Origin: Candidatus Nitrosopumilus sp. | GTDB taxonomy: Archaea > Thermoproteota > Nitrososphaeria > Nitrososphaerales > Nitrosopumilaceae | DNA length: 17,453 nucleotides | NCBI GenBank assembly: GCA_013002265.1 | Contig: JABDKK010000060.1 | Location: 1 to 17,453 of the forward strand | Direction of reading: 5' to 3' | The notes under the pieces: model-generated | Databases searched by the model: none | Seen by the model: only the letters and a program-made list of their open reading frames with translations | What the model was told of the DNA's origin: nothing | Translations under genes and position numbers: made by a program | Shown here: in pieces, positions 6,620 to 14,240 of the stretch | How the letters are laid out: each line of letters opens with the position of its first letter | Position numbering within the stretch: position 1 is the first letter of the stretch

Positions 6620-7561
6620 GTGCTAGATCTGATCAAAAAGAAATTCATGTGGATAATTCTTGGAACTCTATTTTTTTACATTCTACTAATTTTGGTTTCT
6701 GATGTTGAAAAGATATCCGAATCCTTTCTGAAAATCAAAATGGAATTTTTGGCTTTGATATTTGTACTGGGTTTTTTGTCTCACATTGTAAGGGGATTTC
6801 GCCAACACAGTTTTCTATATGTACTAGATGAAAAAATACCGATACGCCATAACATGTACGTTTACATGTCTGGCTTATCATTTATCATTACGCCAGGAGG
6901 CGCTGGTACTTTTATAAAATCTATCTACCTAAAAGAGAGATTTCAGATACCATCTGAAAAATCAATTGCAGTAATCCTTTTGGAAAGATATCATGATTTG
7001 CTTGCAGGAACAACAATAATTCTTGCAAGCCTCTTAGTTTACTTTAGCTTAATCTCTGTGTCGCTGGTTGTCATATCATCAGTCATATTAGGTGCACTTT
7101 ATCTTCTGATTCAAAGCCAAAGAATTTTTGTGTCATTGTATTCCAATCTTTCAAAGATCAGGTTCATATCAAAAAATCTGCCAGAAATCGGACCAAGCAA
7201 GTCACTTTCAACCTTAACAAGCCCAAAAAACATGACAAAAGGATGGCTGTTTAGTATTCTGGGCTGGGGTATTGACGCTCTGGCAGTTTATGTGGTATTT
7301 TTGGCATTAAATGTAGATTTTGAATACCTCCTTACCTCTCAAATCTATTTTACGTCTTTGGGATATGGTGTTTTGTCATTGTTGCCCGGAGGGATTGGAG
7401 TTAATGAGAGTGTGGCAGATTTTCTCTTAGTAAGACAGGGATTGGATCTTTCAGTTGCATCCTCACTTGTAATACTGACAAGACTGTGTACTGTATGGTT
7501 TGCAACAATCTTGGGAATTATTTTTACTCGCATGGTGCTGAAACAAAAAATTCATTCATGA
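6620..7561 (+). CDS. Flippase-like membrane protein (LPG synthase TM / UPF0104 family)
   Basis: This 313-aa polytopic protein belongs to the lysylphosphatidylglycerol synthase transmembrane/AglD-like family, proposed to act in lipid or lipid-linked sugar transfer across the membrane. Hydrophobic segments lie near residues 9-27, 41-58, 80-100, 115-145, 147-165, 205-230, 240-256 and 278-304. Family landmarks are PGGAGTFIKS (92-101), LLERYHD (120-126) and LLPGGIGVNES (254-264). The start is taken as GTG at 6620, with AGGAG 11 nt upstream; ATG at 6647 (residue 10) is an alternative. A 14-bp palindrome precedes it. The gene stands alone: it is convergent with the XRE-CBS regulator. Substrate unknown; N-glycosylation or lipid modification would be the first guesses. 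Confidence 0.82.
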   Translation: MLDLIKKKFMWIILGTLFFYILLILVSDVEKISESFLKIKMEFLALIFVLGFLSHIVRGFRQHSFLYVLDEKIPIRHNMYVYMSGLSFIITPGGAGTFIKSIYLKERFQIPSEKSIAVILLERYHDLLAGTTIILASLLVYFSLISVSLVVISSVILGALYLLIQSQRIFVSLYSNLSKIRFISKNLPEIGPSKSLSTLTSPKNMTKGWLFSILGWGIDALAVYVVFLALNVDFEYLLTSQIYFTSLGYGVLSLLPGGIGVNESVADFLLVRQGLDLSVASSLVILTRLCTVWFATILGIIFTRMVLKQKIHS

Positions 7562-7766
7562 AAGGCATTCCTTGTGTTATATTGTGGTGCTACTATTTTA
7601 CCAATAAATTATGAGAATGTACAGTGAGGCGATAAAATGAGACAAGAACAAAAAAAAAATTCACAAAAAAGAAAACACAATAATCAATGAAAAGAATAAG
7701 ATCGTTTTGTTTTATCCATCCAATTTTTGAATAAGCTCGTTTTACTTTACAGATTCTAAAGAAAAA

Positions 7767-8324
7767 TCATTCCATCATTTTCAGAGTATCTGAAGCAGTA
7801 ATTATTCCAACAATCTTTGATTTCTTTGAAACTAGGATACATTTGGAATATCTAATAAGTGGAACAAGAACATTTGCAGGGGTATTATAATCTACAATTG
7901 GTGGGACTGGATCCATCGTATCTGCCAGCTTTGCTTTTTTCAATTCTGTCTCTCCAAGATCTGCTAAATGTTTTACAATGCCGTCTTCAGAAACAACTCC
8001 GACAATTTCAGAATTGCTAAAGACTGGAATTTGACTGATTGACAACTGATGCATTTTTTTTATTGCATCATGAAGCGTATTTGTTGGTTTTAACTTTACA
8101 ATATCTTTACTGCAAAAATCTCCTGCAGTATGGGACGAGGATTCTCCTTCCAGTTTTGCCAAGCTCTCGAAGATTTTTTTTGCAGTCTCATAACTTGGTT
8201 GGCTTCGACCTGACTCAATTTGATTTATCATCGAAGTGCTGACTCCTGTCATGAAAGCCAGTTTCTTTTGGGTTATCCCGATTTTTTGCCTGATCTGCTT
8301 TATTGAATCGATTCTAGGTAACAA
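7767..8324 (-). CDS. XRE-type HTH regulator with CBS domain pair
   Basis: This 185-aa protein has an N-terminal Cro/XRE helix-turn-helix (about residues 6-58; QIRQKIGITQKKLAFMTGVS and MINQIESGRSQPS) followed by two CBS domains (about 68-123 and 134-185; ISQIPVFSNSEIVGVVSEDG and IVGIITASDTL). CBS pairs bind adenine nucleotides such as AMP, ATP or SAM, so this is probably an energy- or metabolite-responsive transcription regulator. The start is a TTG at 8324: no ATG or GTG occurs before the upstream stop, and GTTTTAAAAACT lies about 29 nt ahead as a TATA element. GATTA/TAATC repeats between promoter and start suggest autoregulation. The target genes are not evident from position. Confidence 0.88.
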   Translation of the reverse strand: MLPRIDSIKQIRQKIGITQKKLAFMTGVSTSMINQIESGRSQPSYETAKKIFESLAKLEGESSSHTAGDFCSKDIVKLKPTNTLHDAIKKMHQLSISQIPVFSNSEIVGVVSEDGIVKHLADLGETELKKAKLADTMDPVPPIVDYNTPANVLVPLIRYSKCILVSKKSKIVGIITASDTLKMME

Positions 8325-8327
8325 TTC

Positions 8328-8347
8328 GATTAGAATTAATCTGATTA
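8328..8347. promoter_or_regulatory. GATTA repeats, candidate operator of the XRE-CBS gene
   Basis: GATTA (8328-8332) and TAATC (8337-8341) form an inverted repeat with a 4-nt spacer, followed by a further GATTA (8343-8347). They lie between the TATA-like element and the TTG start, where an autorepressor would block transcription. This is positional inference. Confidence 0.35.
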
Positions 8348-8359
8348 GTTTTAAAAACT
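8348..8359 (-). promoter_or_regulatory. TATA element of the XRE-CBS gene
   Basis: On the minus strand an AGTTTTTAAAAC-like stretch is centred about 29 nt before the TTG start. There is no ribosome binding site, so the transcript is probably leaderless or nearly so. Confidence 0.4.
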
Positions 8360-8463
8360 ATGTATTTGTTTAGCACATCTGAACAATAACAATGCTTGAG
8401 AGCAAGTGGTTTTATTTTGTCCTGAAATGATTTACTTGTGGTTAATTGGAATGTTAAGAAAAA

Positions 8464-8489
8464 TTGTCTAGTTATGCATAGTTAGACAA
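8464..8489. repeat. 26-bp near-perfect palindrome
   Basis: Arms TTGTCTA and TAGACAA flank a central TATGCATA. Only two base pairs break the symmetry, and on the plus strand these become G-U wobbles. The element covers the stop codon of the 40-aa zinc-ribbon gene, and on the minus strand it is followed by a five-T run (TTTTT), so it could act as a terminator hairpin. Binding by a dimeric regulator is the alternative. Confidence 0.45.
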
Positions 8490-8604
8490 ATACCTTTTTT
8501 CTTCTGTAAGCTCCACATTTTGGACAAGGCTTCTTTTTCTGACCTGCAATGGTTGACTCCAAGGGAGTTTCACAGTCAAGACATGACTCTTTAGATGTAG
8601 ACAT
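8482..8604 (-). CDS. Zinc-ribbon microprotein, 40 aa
   Basis: This 40-aa frame begins MSTSKESCLDCETPLES and contains CLDC and CPKC knuckles 15 residues apart, followed by a basic AYRRKKVFV tail. This is a textbook small zinc ribbon. The basic tail would suit nucleic-acid binding, but this is not demonstrated. The stop lies inside a 26-bp palindrome. It is 65 bp downstream of another Cys-containing microprotein on the same strand. Confidence 0.65.
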   Translation of the reverse strand: MSTSKESCLDCETPLESTIAGQKKKPCPKCGAYRRKKVFV

Positions 8605-8669
8605 GGTTTGTCAGATATTGTGAGGACTTAAGGATGTCGGATGCTTATATTTTTGGTAAATATGCATTT

Positions 8670-8780
8670 TCAATCAGCAGGCATTACGTGTTGTTGGTTT
8701 GTCTCTAAATTCTGAAAAAACATGGGGTGGTTCTTCTGACACTTTTTACATGCAAAACATTCGGAAATTAATTCAGACAT
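8670..8780 (-). CDS. Cys-containing microprotein, 36 aa
   Basis: This 36-aa frame starts MSELISECFACKKCQKNH. Three cysteines at positions 8, 11 and 14 plus His18 could form one metal site. The remainder (PMFFQNLETNQQ and onward) is not distinctive. A TATA-like CTTTTATGG lies about 25 nt before the ATG, supporting expression as a leaderless mRNA. Function unknown; chance occurrence is possible but less likely given the Cys spacing. Confidence 0.5.
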   Translation of the reverse strand: MSELISECFACKKCQKNHPMFFQNLETNQQHVMPAD

Positions 8781-8843
8781 GACAAAAATTTAGAGTATGC
8801 CATAAAAGCATCACTACCAAATCCTAGTGGAATCAATCAGCTC

Positions 8844-8852
8844 TAATTATAT
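8844..8852 (+). promoter_or_regulatory. TATA box of the third RAM-domain gene
   Basis: TAATTATAT is centred about 27 nt before the ATG at 8875, with no ribosome binding site, consistent with leaderless transcription. Confidence 0.5.
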
Positions 8853-8874
8853 CTGAGAAACAACTATTCTAATT

Positions 8875-9123
8875 ATGCAAACTTACATTCTGCTAACCTG
8901 TAACCCTGGACATGAAAAAGAAATAATCACCCTTCTAAAAAGTATGGATTTTACATTGGAGGTTAATGGAATATGGGGGAAATATGATATTTTTCTCAAA
9001 GTAAGACATGATTTAGAATCTGGATTGGATAAAATTATAGATACACTACGAAATGTCGAAAATATCACCAGCACATACACAATGCCGATTTTATTTGGGC
9101 AGGGTGGAACTATTGACGATTAA
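8875..9123 (+). CDS. Stand-alone Lrp/AsnC RAM domain protein
   Basis: This 82-aa single RAM domain lacks a DNA-binding part. Strand QTYILLTCNPGHEKEIITLL opens the fold, VNGIWGKYDIFLKV is the conserved G-x-YD strand pair, and NVENITSTYTMPIL is the closing strand. It is more diverged from the two RAM genes at 4418-5195 than domain 1 is from the 79-aa protein: HGTFG becomes NGIWG, and the RKI segment is replaced by RNVENI. It is transcribed alone from its own TATA box and converges with the aldo/keto reductase, with 17 bp between the stops. It probably senses a small ligand or modulates a full Lrp regulator; the ligand is unknown. Confidence 0.85.
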   Translation: MQTYILLTCNPGHEKEIITLLKSMDFTLEVNGIWGKYDIFLKVRHDLESGLDKIIDTLRNVENITSTYTMPILFGQGGTIDD

Positions 9124-9140
9124 TAATTTCAAGAGGTAAA

Positions 9141-10133
9141 TTACCTATATTCATCACCACAGTCCCCAATTGCCTCAAACAAATCATTTGATTTTTTTGT
9201 AACTATGTTAATTGATGAAATATCTTCTTGATCTAATTTAATATCAAAAACTCTAGAGTTGTCTTCTCTGTGATTGGTAATTCCTAATCTTGTACCAATT
9301 ATTACTCCTGCTACTTGGGGCTTGTCTAAAATATATCTTGTAGCAATGTTTGCAATACTGCATTTATGCTTTTTTCCAATGCTATCTAAAGTATGTAATA
9401 ATTCTTGGAATAAAGACCATCCTCCCCACACATCTATCATGTTTTTGTATTTCTGCAAACTTGATGTTGTCAAATTTCCTCTGTGAGGTTCATCGGCATT
9501 TAGGTATTTTTCTGAAAAAAATCCGCCTAGTAATGTTCCATACGTTAGAATTTTTATTCCATGCTTTTTAAAAAATGGGGTCATTATTTTTTCAGGTCTT
9601 TGATCTAAAACAGAATACTGAACTTGATTTGATACAATCTCAAAATTGTTTTCAATTAAAATTTTTACTCGTTTAGTATCAAAATTTGTTAATCCTAAAT
9701 GCATGATTTTTTGTTCTTTTTGCAAGTTTGATAAATGATGCATTGCATCAATGTAGCTTGAATTATTGTAATCCCACCAATGAAATTGCAACAAGTCAAT
9801 GCAATGTGTATTCATCTTTTTCAATGATTCCTCGATATAGTAATTTACAATACTTTTACTCATGGGGCTTGGATTTGGAACAAATTTGGTAAATGCTTGA
9901 GAGTTTTTCTTGTCTATTACTAGTTTTTCTCTGAAACTGCCAATAAGCGACTCTGCTGGACCATAAATATCAGCCAAATCCCATGATGTAAAACCCTGCT
10001 TGTGGTATTGCAGCATTTCTGAAATTGCCGATTCTGAATCAATTTGACCATGACCTCCTGCAACCTGCCACATTCCATTTAGTATTCGGCAAATCTCTAA
10101 TTCCCCTGCAAGAACGGTTCTCTCTAAACCCAT
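9141..10133 (-). CDS. Aldo/keto reductase
   Basis: This 330-aa (alpha/beta)8-barrel NAD(P)H-dependent oxidoreductase has all four catalytic residues visible: Asp52 and Tyr57 in WDLADIYGPAE, Lys83 in FTKFVP, and His118 in LLQFHWWDY. The family signatures LGLTNFD (near 145) and SNQVQYSVLDQRP (near 168) are also present, and a cofactor-binding GVIIGTRLG motif lies near the C-terminus. The ATG at 10133 has a TATA-like stretch (TTTAAAAAA read on the plus strand) centred 25 nt upstream, so the mRNA is probably leaderless. The gene stands alone, divergent from the 135-aa helical protein. The physiological substrate cannot be told from sequence; detoxification of aldehydes or ketones is the generic guess. 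Confidence 0.9.
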   Translation of the reverse strand: MGLERTVLAGELEICRILNGMWQVAGGHGQIDSESAISEMLQYHKQGFTSWDLADIYGPAESLIGSFREKLVIDKKNSQAFTKFVPNPSPMSKSIVNYYIEESLKKMNTHCIDLLQFHWWDYNNSSYIDAMHHLSNLQKEQKIMHLGLTNFDTKRVKILIENNFEIVSNQVQYSVLDQRPEKIMTPFFKKHGIKILTYGTLLGGFFSEKYLNADEPHRGNLTTSSLQKYKNMIDVWGGWSLFQELLHTLDSIGKKHKCSIANIATRYILDKPQVAGVIIGTRLGITNHREDNSRVFDIKLDQEDISSINIVTKKSNDLFEAIGDCGDEYR

Positions 10134-10153
10134 AACTTTAACAGAAGGATCTC

Positions 10154-10162
10154 TTTAAAAAA
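10154..10162 (-). promoter_or_regulatory. TATA box of aldo/keto reductase
   Basis: TTTTTTAAA on the minus strand is centred about 25 nt before the ATG. The 113-bp gap to the divergent gene holds both promoters. Confidence 0.5.
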
Positions 10163-10246
10163 CAAAGTCATTTGTGATGTCTCTGTTTTGATTATTTTTA
10201 AAAACATGCTTGTTTTTTCCAATACTCTTAAGTCTGAATATTTTTT

Positions 10247-10654
10247 ATGAAAAGTATGAGTCAAAAGGGCAATCTAAATCTATTTGATAAAATTAGCCAA
10301 AAATATTTTCTAGAACTTGAAACGTCTGTTCCTCATATTCAGCAAACATTATTTGATCTGCAAAATGAATGGTACAAGGCATGGAAAAATACAGTCAATG
10401 CATCCTTGTCTTTACAAAAAGAATTTCAAGAGCATTACGGATATGATTTTAAAATACCAGATGCTGCAAAAGTAATCCTTGAGAATTTGAGTGAAGAGGT
10501 ATTAAAATATAGAAACATTTCAAATAAAATTGCAATAACTTCAATAGAAGCCAGTAAGAAAAATGCAAAAACGATAAATGATAATGCAGATATATTTATT
10601 GATTTGAACAGAAAAATCATGCAATACTGGCTATCTGTATTTTCGCCTAAATGA
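10247..10654 (+). CDS. Helical hypothetical protein, 135 aa
   Basis: I do not recognise a defined family. The protein is predicted to be almost entirely helical, without membrane segments or cysteines. Amphipathic stretches include VPHIQQTLFDLQNEWYKAWK, LQKEFQEHYGYDF, and a Ser/Lys/Asn-rich helix ending in IMQYWLSVFSPK. Overall size and character recall phasins or PhaE-like helical proteins associated with polyhydroxyalkanoate synthase, but no PHA synthase gene is present here and this is only a resemblance. The start is ATG at 10247; ATG at 10256 (residue 4) is an alternative. It is divergent from the aldo/keto reductase and followed by 128 bp without features before the convergent dikinase. 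Confidence 0.7.
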   Translation: MKSMSQKGNLNLFDKISQKYFLELETSVPHIQQTLFDLQNEWYKAWKNTVNASLSLQKEFQEHYGYDFKIPDAAKVILENLSEEVLKYRNISNKIAITSIEASKKNAKTINDNADIFIDLNRKIMQYWLSVFSPK

Positions 10655-10782
10655 GTATCTGTTTTTAGATCACTAGAGTATATTGATTAGATAAAACTTT
10701 CCTTATGTCTTGCTAATTACTCCGAAAATCAAATATCTAACAAATTCTAAAAAATCGTTTTGAACTTAGTCTGACATTATAG

Positions 10783-13512
10783 TTATTGACTGCCTTTTTT
10801 CTTTTTTGGCTTTGTTTTAGATTTGGCCTTTGATTTTTTGGATTTTGTTTTAGATTTGGCCTTTGTGTTTGGTTGTTCAATTGCTGCTTGTGCTGCTGCT
10901 ACAATTGCAATGGGAATTCTGTGTGGTGATGCGCTAACGTAGCTAAGGTTTTGATCGTGGCAGAATTTAATTGAGTTGGGATCTCCTCCGTGCTCACCAC
11001 ATATTCCAATCTCCATGTTGGGTCTTATTTCTCGTCCTAGTGAAATTCCAATTTTCATTAAACTTCCAACACCGTTTACATCAATTGATTGGAATGGGTT
11101 TCTTTCAAGAAGTTCTTTTTCCATGTATTCTGGAAGGAATTTTCCTTCAACATCTTCTCTACTAAAACTAAATGTTCCTTGAGTCAAATCATTTGTTCCA
11201 AAACTGAAAAATTCTGCAGTAGTTGCTAGCTCGTTTGCAGTAAGTGCTGCCCTTACTACTTCAATCATTGTTCCAAAATTAATCTTTAACTTCATCCTGT
11301 GTTTTGTCTCAATATCCTTTTTGATAGAATCATAGATTCTCTTTATGTGGTTTAGTTCTGCAATGCTACTAATTTGAGGAATCATGATTTGTGGATGGGC
11401 ATTTACTTTTTTCTTTGTTAATTCAACTAGTGCTTCAAAGACTGCACGAATTTGCATTTCATAAATTTCTGGATAAGTAACTCCAACTCTGACACCTCTA
11501 TGTCCCATCATCGGATTAATTTCAGCTAGTTCTCTTGCTCTCTTTAAAACAATTTTTGCCTTTTTGACTTCTTCAGTTGCATTTTGTGATTCTAATTTGT
11601 GAATCTTTTCTGCCAGCTCTTCAGGATTTGGTAAGAATTCATGTAGTGGGGGATCTAAGAGTCTAATTGTAACTTCGTATCCTTCCATTGCTTGAAGGAT
11701 TTCAATAAAATCGCTCTTTTGGAGTTCGCCTAATTTCTTTAGAACTTTTGTCCTTTCCTCTATATTTTCAGCCATGATCATATCTACAAACATTCCAATT
11801 CTATCACTGCCGTTGAACATTCTCTCTGTTCGACACAATCCAATTCCTTGGCCGCCAAACTCTCTTGCAAGTCTTGCACCTTCAGGCGTATCCGCATTTG
11901 CTCTAATTCCTATCTTCTTGGCTTTTTTGGCCCATTCTAGAATTGTTTTAAAGTCTGATGTAATTTTTGGCTCAATTGTTGGAATGTCTCCAATATACAC
12001 TACACCAGAACTGCCGTCAATTGTTATTGCATCACCTTCACGGAAAACTTTACCATCAACTGAGCATTGCTTATTTTCATAATCAATTTTTAAATCAGAG
12101 CATCCCACAACACATGGTTTTCCCATTCCTCTTGCTACTACTGCTGCATGAGATGTCTTGCCCCCTCTGCTTGTAAGTATTCCAGCAGATTCAAAGAATG
12201 CTGGAACATCTTCTGGCTTTGTTTCTTCTCTGATTAGAATTATCTTTGATCCATTTTCTCCCATGGCAGTTGCCCGTTTTACATCAAATACTGCAATTCC
12301 ACTTGCAGCACCTGGTGATGCTGCAATCCCTTTTGCCAATTTTGTATAATTTTTAATTTCATTAGTATCCATTGTTCTATGAAGTAGTTGCTCTAGTTGT
12401 TCTGCTTGAAGTCTTGTTATTGCTCTGTTTTTATCAATTAACTTCTCTTTTACCATTTCTACTGATGTCTTTATCATTCCAACTGCGTTCATTTTTGCAT
12501 TTCTTGTTTGTAGAAGATAAAAGCGACCCTGCTCAATTGTAAACTCAATGTCTTGTGGCTCTTTGTAGTGTCTTTCTAATCTTTCACATGTTTTTGCAAG
12601 TTGCTCATATGACTTGGGAAGATCCTTTTTCATCTCGTCTACTTGTTTGCCTGTTCTTACACCTGCGACAACATCTTCACCCTGTGCATTAATTAGATAC
12701 TCTCCATAAATTGCACGTGTTCCGTCCCCTGGATTTCTTGTAAAAACAACACCTGTTGCACTATCATTTCCCATGTTTCCAAATGCCATTGATACAACAT
12801 TTACTGCTGTTCCATCTGCAATGTCTTTTGTAATGTTGTTTTTCTCTCTGTATACAATAGCTCGTTCTCCCATCCAACTTCCAAATACGGCCTTAATTGC
12901 AAGCTCTAGTTGTTCAGTTGGTTCTGATGGGAATTTTCTGCCAGTATGGTTATCACAAATTTGTTTGTATTGTGTAACTATTTCTTTAAGAGATGATTCG
13001 TTAAGATCACTGTCAATCTCCACGTTTTGTTTTTTCTTTGCAGCCTCTAAAACCTCGTCAAATTTTTTGTCTTCAACACCAAATACCACCTTGCCAAATA
13101 ATTGAACGAATCTCCTGTAGGAATCCCATGCGAACCTTGGATTTTGGCTTTTTTCAGCAAGGCCAAGTACTGTTTGATCATTTAGTCCTAAATTCAAAAT
13201 TGTATCCATCATGCCAGGCATGGATAATGCCGCACCAGATCTTACTGATACTAGAAGGGGATCTGATTTAGAATTCCACTTTTTCCCTGTCCTTTTCTCA
13301 ATTTTAGCAATATTTTTTTTGACATCTGCCATAAGTGTATTTGGCAATTTTTTGTTGTTTTCATAATATTTCTTGCAAACTTCCGTTGTAATTGTAAATC
13401 CTGGGGGTACTGGCAACTTTAGTCTGGTCATCTCGCATAGACCTGCCCCTTTTCCTCCTAGGAGTTTCTTGTTTTTACCGTCTCCTTCATCAAAAAAGTA
13501 CACTTGTTTCAT
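10783..13512 (-). CDS. ppdK: Pyruvate, phosphate dikinase
   Basis: This 909-aa enzyme interconverts pyruvate, ATP and phosphate with phosphoenolpyruvate, AMP and pyrophosphate. In an autotroph it supplies PEP for gluconeogenesis. The N-terminal ATP-grasp part opens with LLGGKGAGLCEM (17-28) and holds SMPGMMDTILNLG (97-109). The swivelling phosphohistidine domain has GGKTSHAAVVARG (450-462), with His455 as phosphocarrier and Thr453 at the usual regulatory site. The C-terminal TIM barrel includes FFSFGTNDLTQ (768-778) and GICGEHGG (836-843) with catalytic Cys838. After residue 880 a Lys/Ser-rich tail of about 29 residues, encoded by an internal repeat, is unusual for the family. It lies 33 bp downstream of triosephosphate isomerase on the same strand, consistent with a gluconeogenic operon. 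Confidence 0.96.
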   Translation of the reverse strand: MKQVYFFDEGDGKNKKLLGGKGAGLCEMTRLKLPVPPGFTITTEVCKKYYENNKKLPNTLMADVKKNIAKIEKRTGKKWNSKSDPLLVSVRSGAALSMPGMMDTILNLGLNDQTVLGLAEKSQNPRFAWDSYRRFVQLFGKVVFGVEDKKFDEVLEAAKKKQNVEIDSDLNESSLKEIVTQYKQICDNHTGRKFPSEPTEQLELAIKAVFGSWMGERAIVYREKNNITKDIADGTAVNVVSMAFGNMGNDSATGVVFTRNPGDGTRAIYGEYLINAQGEDVVAGVRTGKQVDEMKKDLPKSYEQLAKTCERLERHYKEPQDIEFTIEQGRFYLLQTRNAKMNAVGMIKTSVEMVKEKLIDKNRAITRLQAEQLEQLLHRTMDTNEIKNYTKLAKGIAASPGAASGIAVFDVKRATAMGENGSKIILIREETKPEDVPAFFESAGILTSRGGKTSHAAVVARGMGKPCVVGCSDLKIDYENKQCSVDGKVFREGDAITIDGSSGVVYIGDIPTIEPKITSDFKTILEWAKKAKKIGIRANADTPEGARLAREFGGQGIGLCRTERMFNGSDRIGMFVDMIMAENIEERTKVLKKLGELQKSDFIEILQAMEGYEVTIRLLDPPLHEFLPNPEELAEKIHKLESQNATEEVKKAKIVLKRARELAEINPMMGHRGVRVGVTYPEIYEMQIRAVFEALVELTKKKVNAHPQIMIPQISSIAELNHIKRIYDSIKKDIETKHRMKLKINFGTMIEVVRAALTANELATTAEFFSFGTNDLTQGTFSFSREDVEGKFLPEYMEKELLERNPFQSIDVNGVGSLMKIGISLGREIRPNMEIGICGEHGGDPNSIKFCHDQNLSYVSASPHRIPIAIVAAAQAAIEQPNTKAKSKTKSKKSKAKSKTKPKKKKGSQ
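10811..10865. repeat. In-frame direct repeat in the dikinase tail
   Basis: A 22-bp sequence is repeated exactly at 10811-10832 and 10844-10865, with a period of 33 bp (11 codons). It encodes the repeated KAKSKTK motif at the C-terminus of pyruvate phosphate dikinase. Confidence 0.85.
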
Positions 13513-13545
13513 TTTTTACGATTAACCAATCCAAAAAAGGGGGTA

Positions 13546-14202
13546 TTAAACCATTGACTTGGCAAATTCAGACATTATGTCATTCCAGTTTTTTGCTTTG
13601 ATAATACCACTTGCAACAAGAATTCCTTCTGAACCTAATTCTCTTGCCTTAGATACATCCTGACCTGAGACAATTCCTGCACCACACAAGAGTTTTGTTT
13701 TATTTTTTTCATTCCTTATTGCATTTGCTGCTTTTGTGATTAGCTCTGGTCTTTCTTTTGATACTGCTTTTCCAGAACCGATTAGCTCTGGTGGCTCTAT
13801 TGCAATATAGTCTGGATTTAGTTTTACATATTTTTTTACTTCTGCCACATCTTTTACACAAACAATTGATATCATCTTCAATTCTCTTAGCTTTGAGACT
13901 AATTTCTGAATTTTGTTTGAAGATATTCTGTGCTCGCTGTGATTAATCAGGGAACCTTTTACTTTTGACTTCTTAAGCAATTCAGGAATAACAAATCCTG
14001 TGGTACTTCCTACTTTGGAATCATCAATGTGTTGTGCTAAAATTGGAATCAAACTTTTTGATACTAGTCCAATGAGGTGTTGTGGTGGAACAATTGCAAT
14101 TTTTACATTATATTTTTCAGAAACTTTCTCCGCAATCTTTACGAATTTAATGATTTTTTCTCCTGCAATCTCTTCATAGTTTTTACAATTAATTACAAAC
14201 AT
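13546..14202 (-). CDS. tpiA: Triosephosphate isomerase
   Basis: This 218-aa enzyme interconverts dihydroxyacetone phosphate and glyceraldehyde 3-phosphate. The short length is the archaeal form; bacterial and eukaryotic enzymes are about 250 aa. Catalytic residues are visible: Asn5 and Lys7 in INCKNY, His88 in INHSEHR, and Glu136 in AIEPPELIGSG. Phosphate-binding loops appear as CGAGI and VASGII near the C-terminus. ATG at 14202 lies 38 bp after the SemiSWEET stop, with a TATA-like element (GAATTAAATAC on the minus strand) near 14226-14236, so it may have its own leaderless promoter in addition to read-through. It is followed after 33 bp by the dikinase, a gluconeogenic partner. Confidence 0.95.
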   Translation of the reverse strand: MFVINCKNYEEIAGEKIIKFVKIAEKVSEKYNVKIAIVPPQHLIGLVSKSLIPILAQHIDDSKVGSTTGFVIPELLKKSKVKGSLINHSEHRISSNKIQKLVSKLRELKMISIVCVKDVAEVKKYVKLNPDYIAIEPPELIGSGKAVSKERPELITKAANAIRNEKNKTKLLCGAGIVSGQDVSKARELGSEGILVASGIIKAKNWNDIMSEFAKSMV

Positions 14203-14225
14203 CCTACTTTGAAAATTTCTGTATT

Positions 14226-14236
14226 GTATTTAATTC
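14226..14236 (-). promoter_or_regulatory. Possible TATA box of triosephosphate isomerase
   Basis: GAATTAAATAC on the minus strand is centred about 29 nt before the ATG. It would allow the tpiA-ppdK pair to be transcribed apart from the polymerase genes. Confidence 0.35.
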
Positions 14237-14240
14237 TTGG

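Noticed and set aside
7602..7690. Very short plus-strand frames (8 and 17 codons) after the flippase gene
   Set aside because: They are low-complexity Lys/Asn/Gln codons in A-rich sequence with no promoter support.
10971..13271. Several open frames of 60-110 codons antisense to the dikinase
   Set aside because: They are shadows of a strongly conserved gene and show no motifs of their own.
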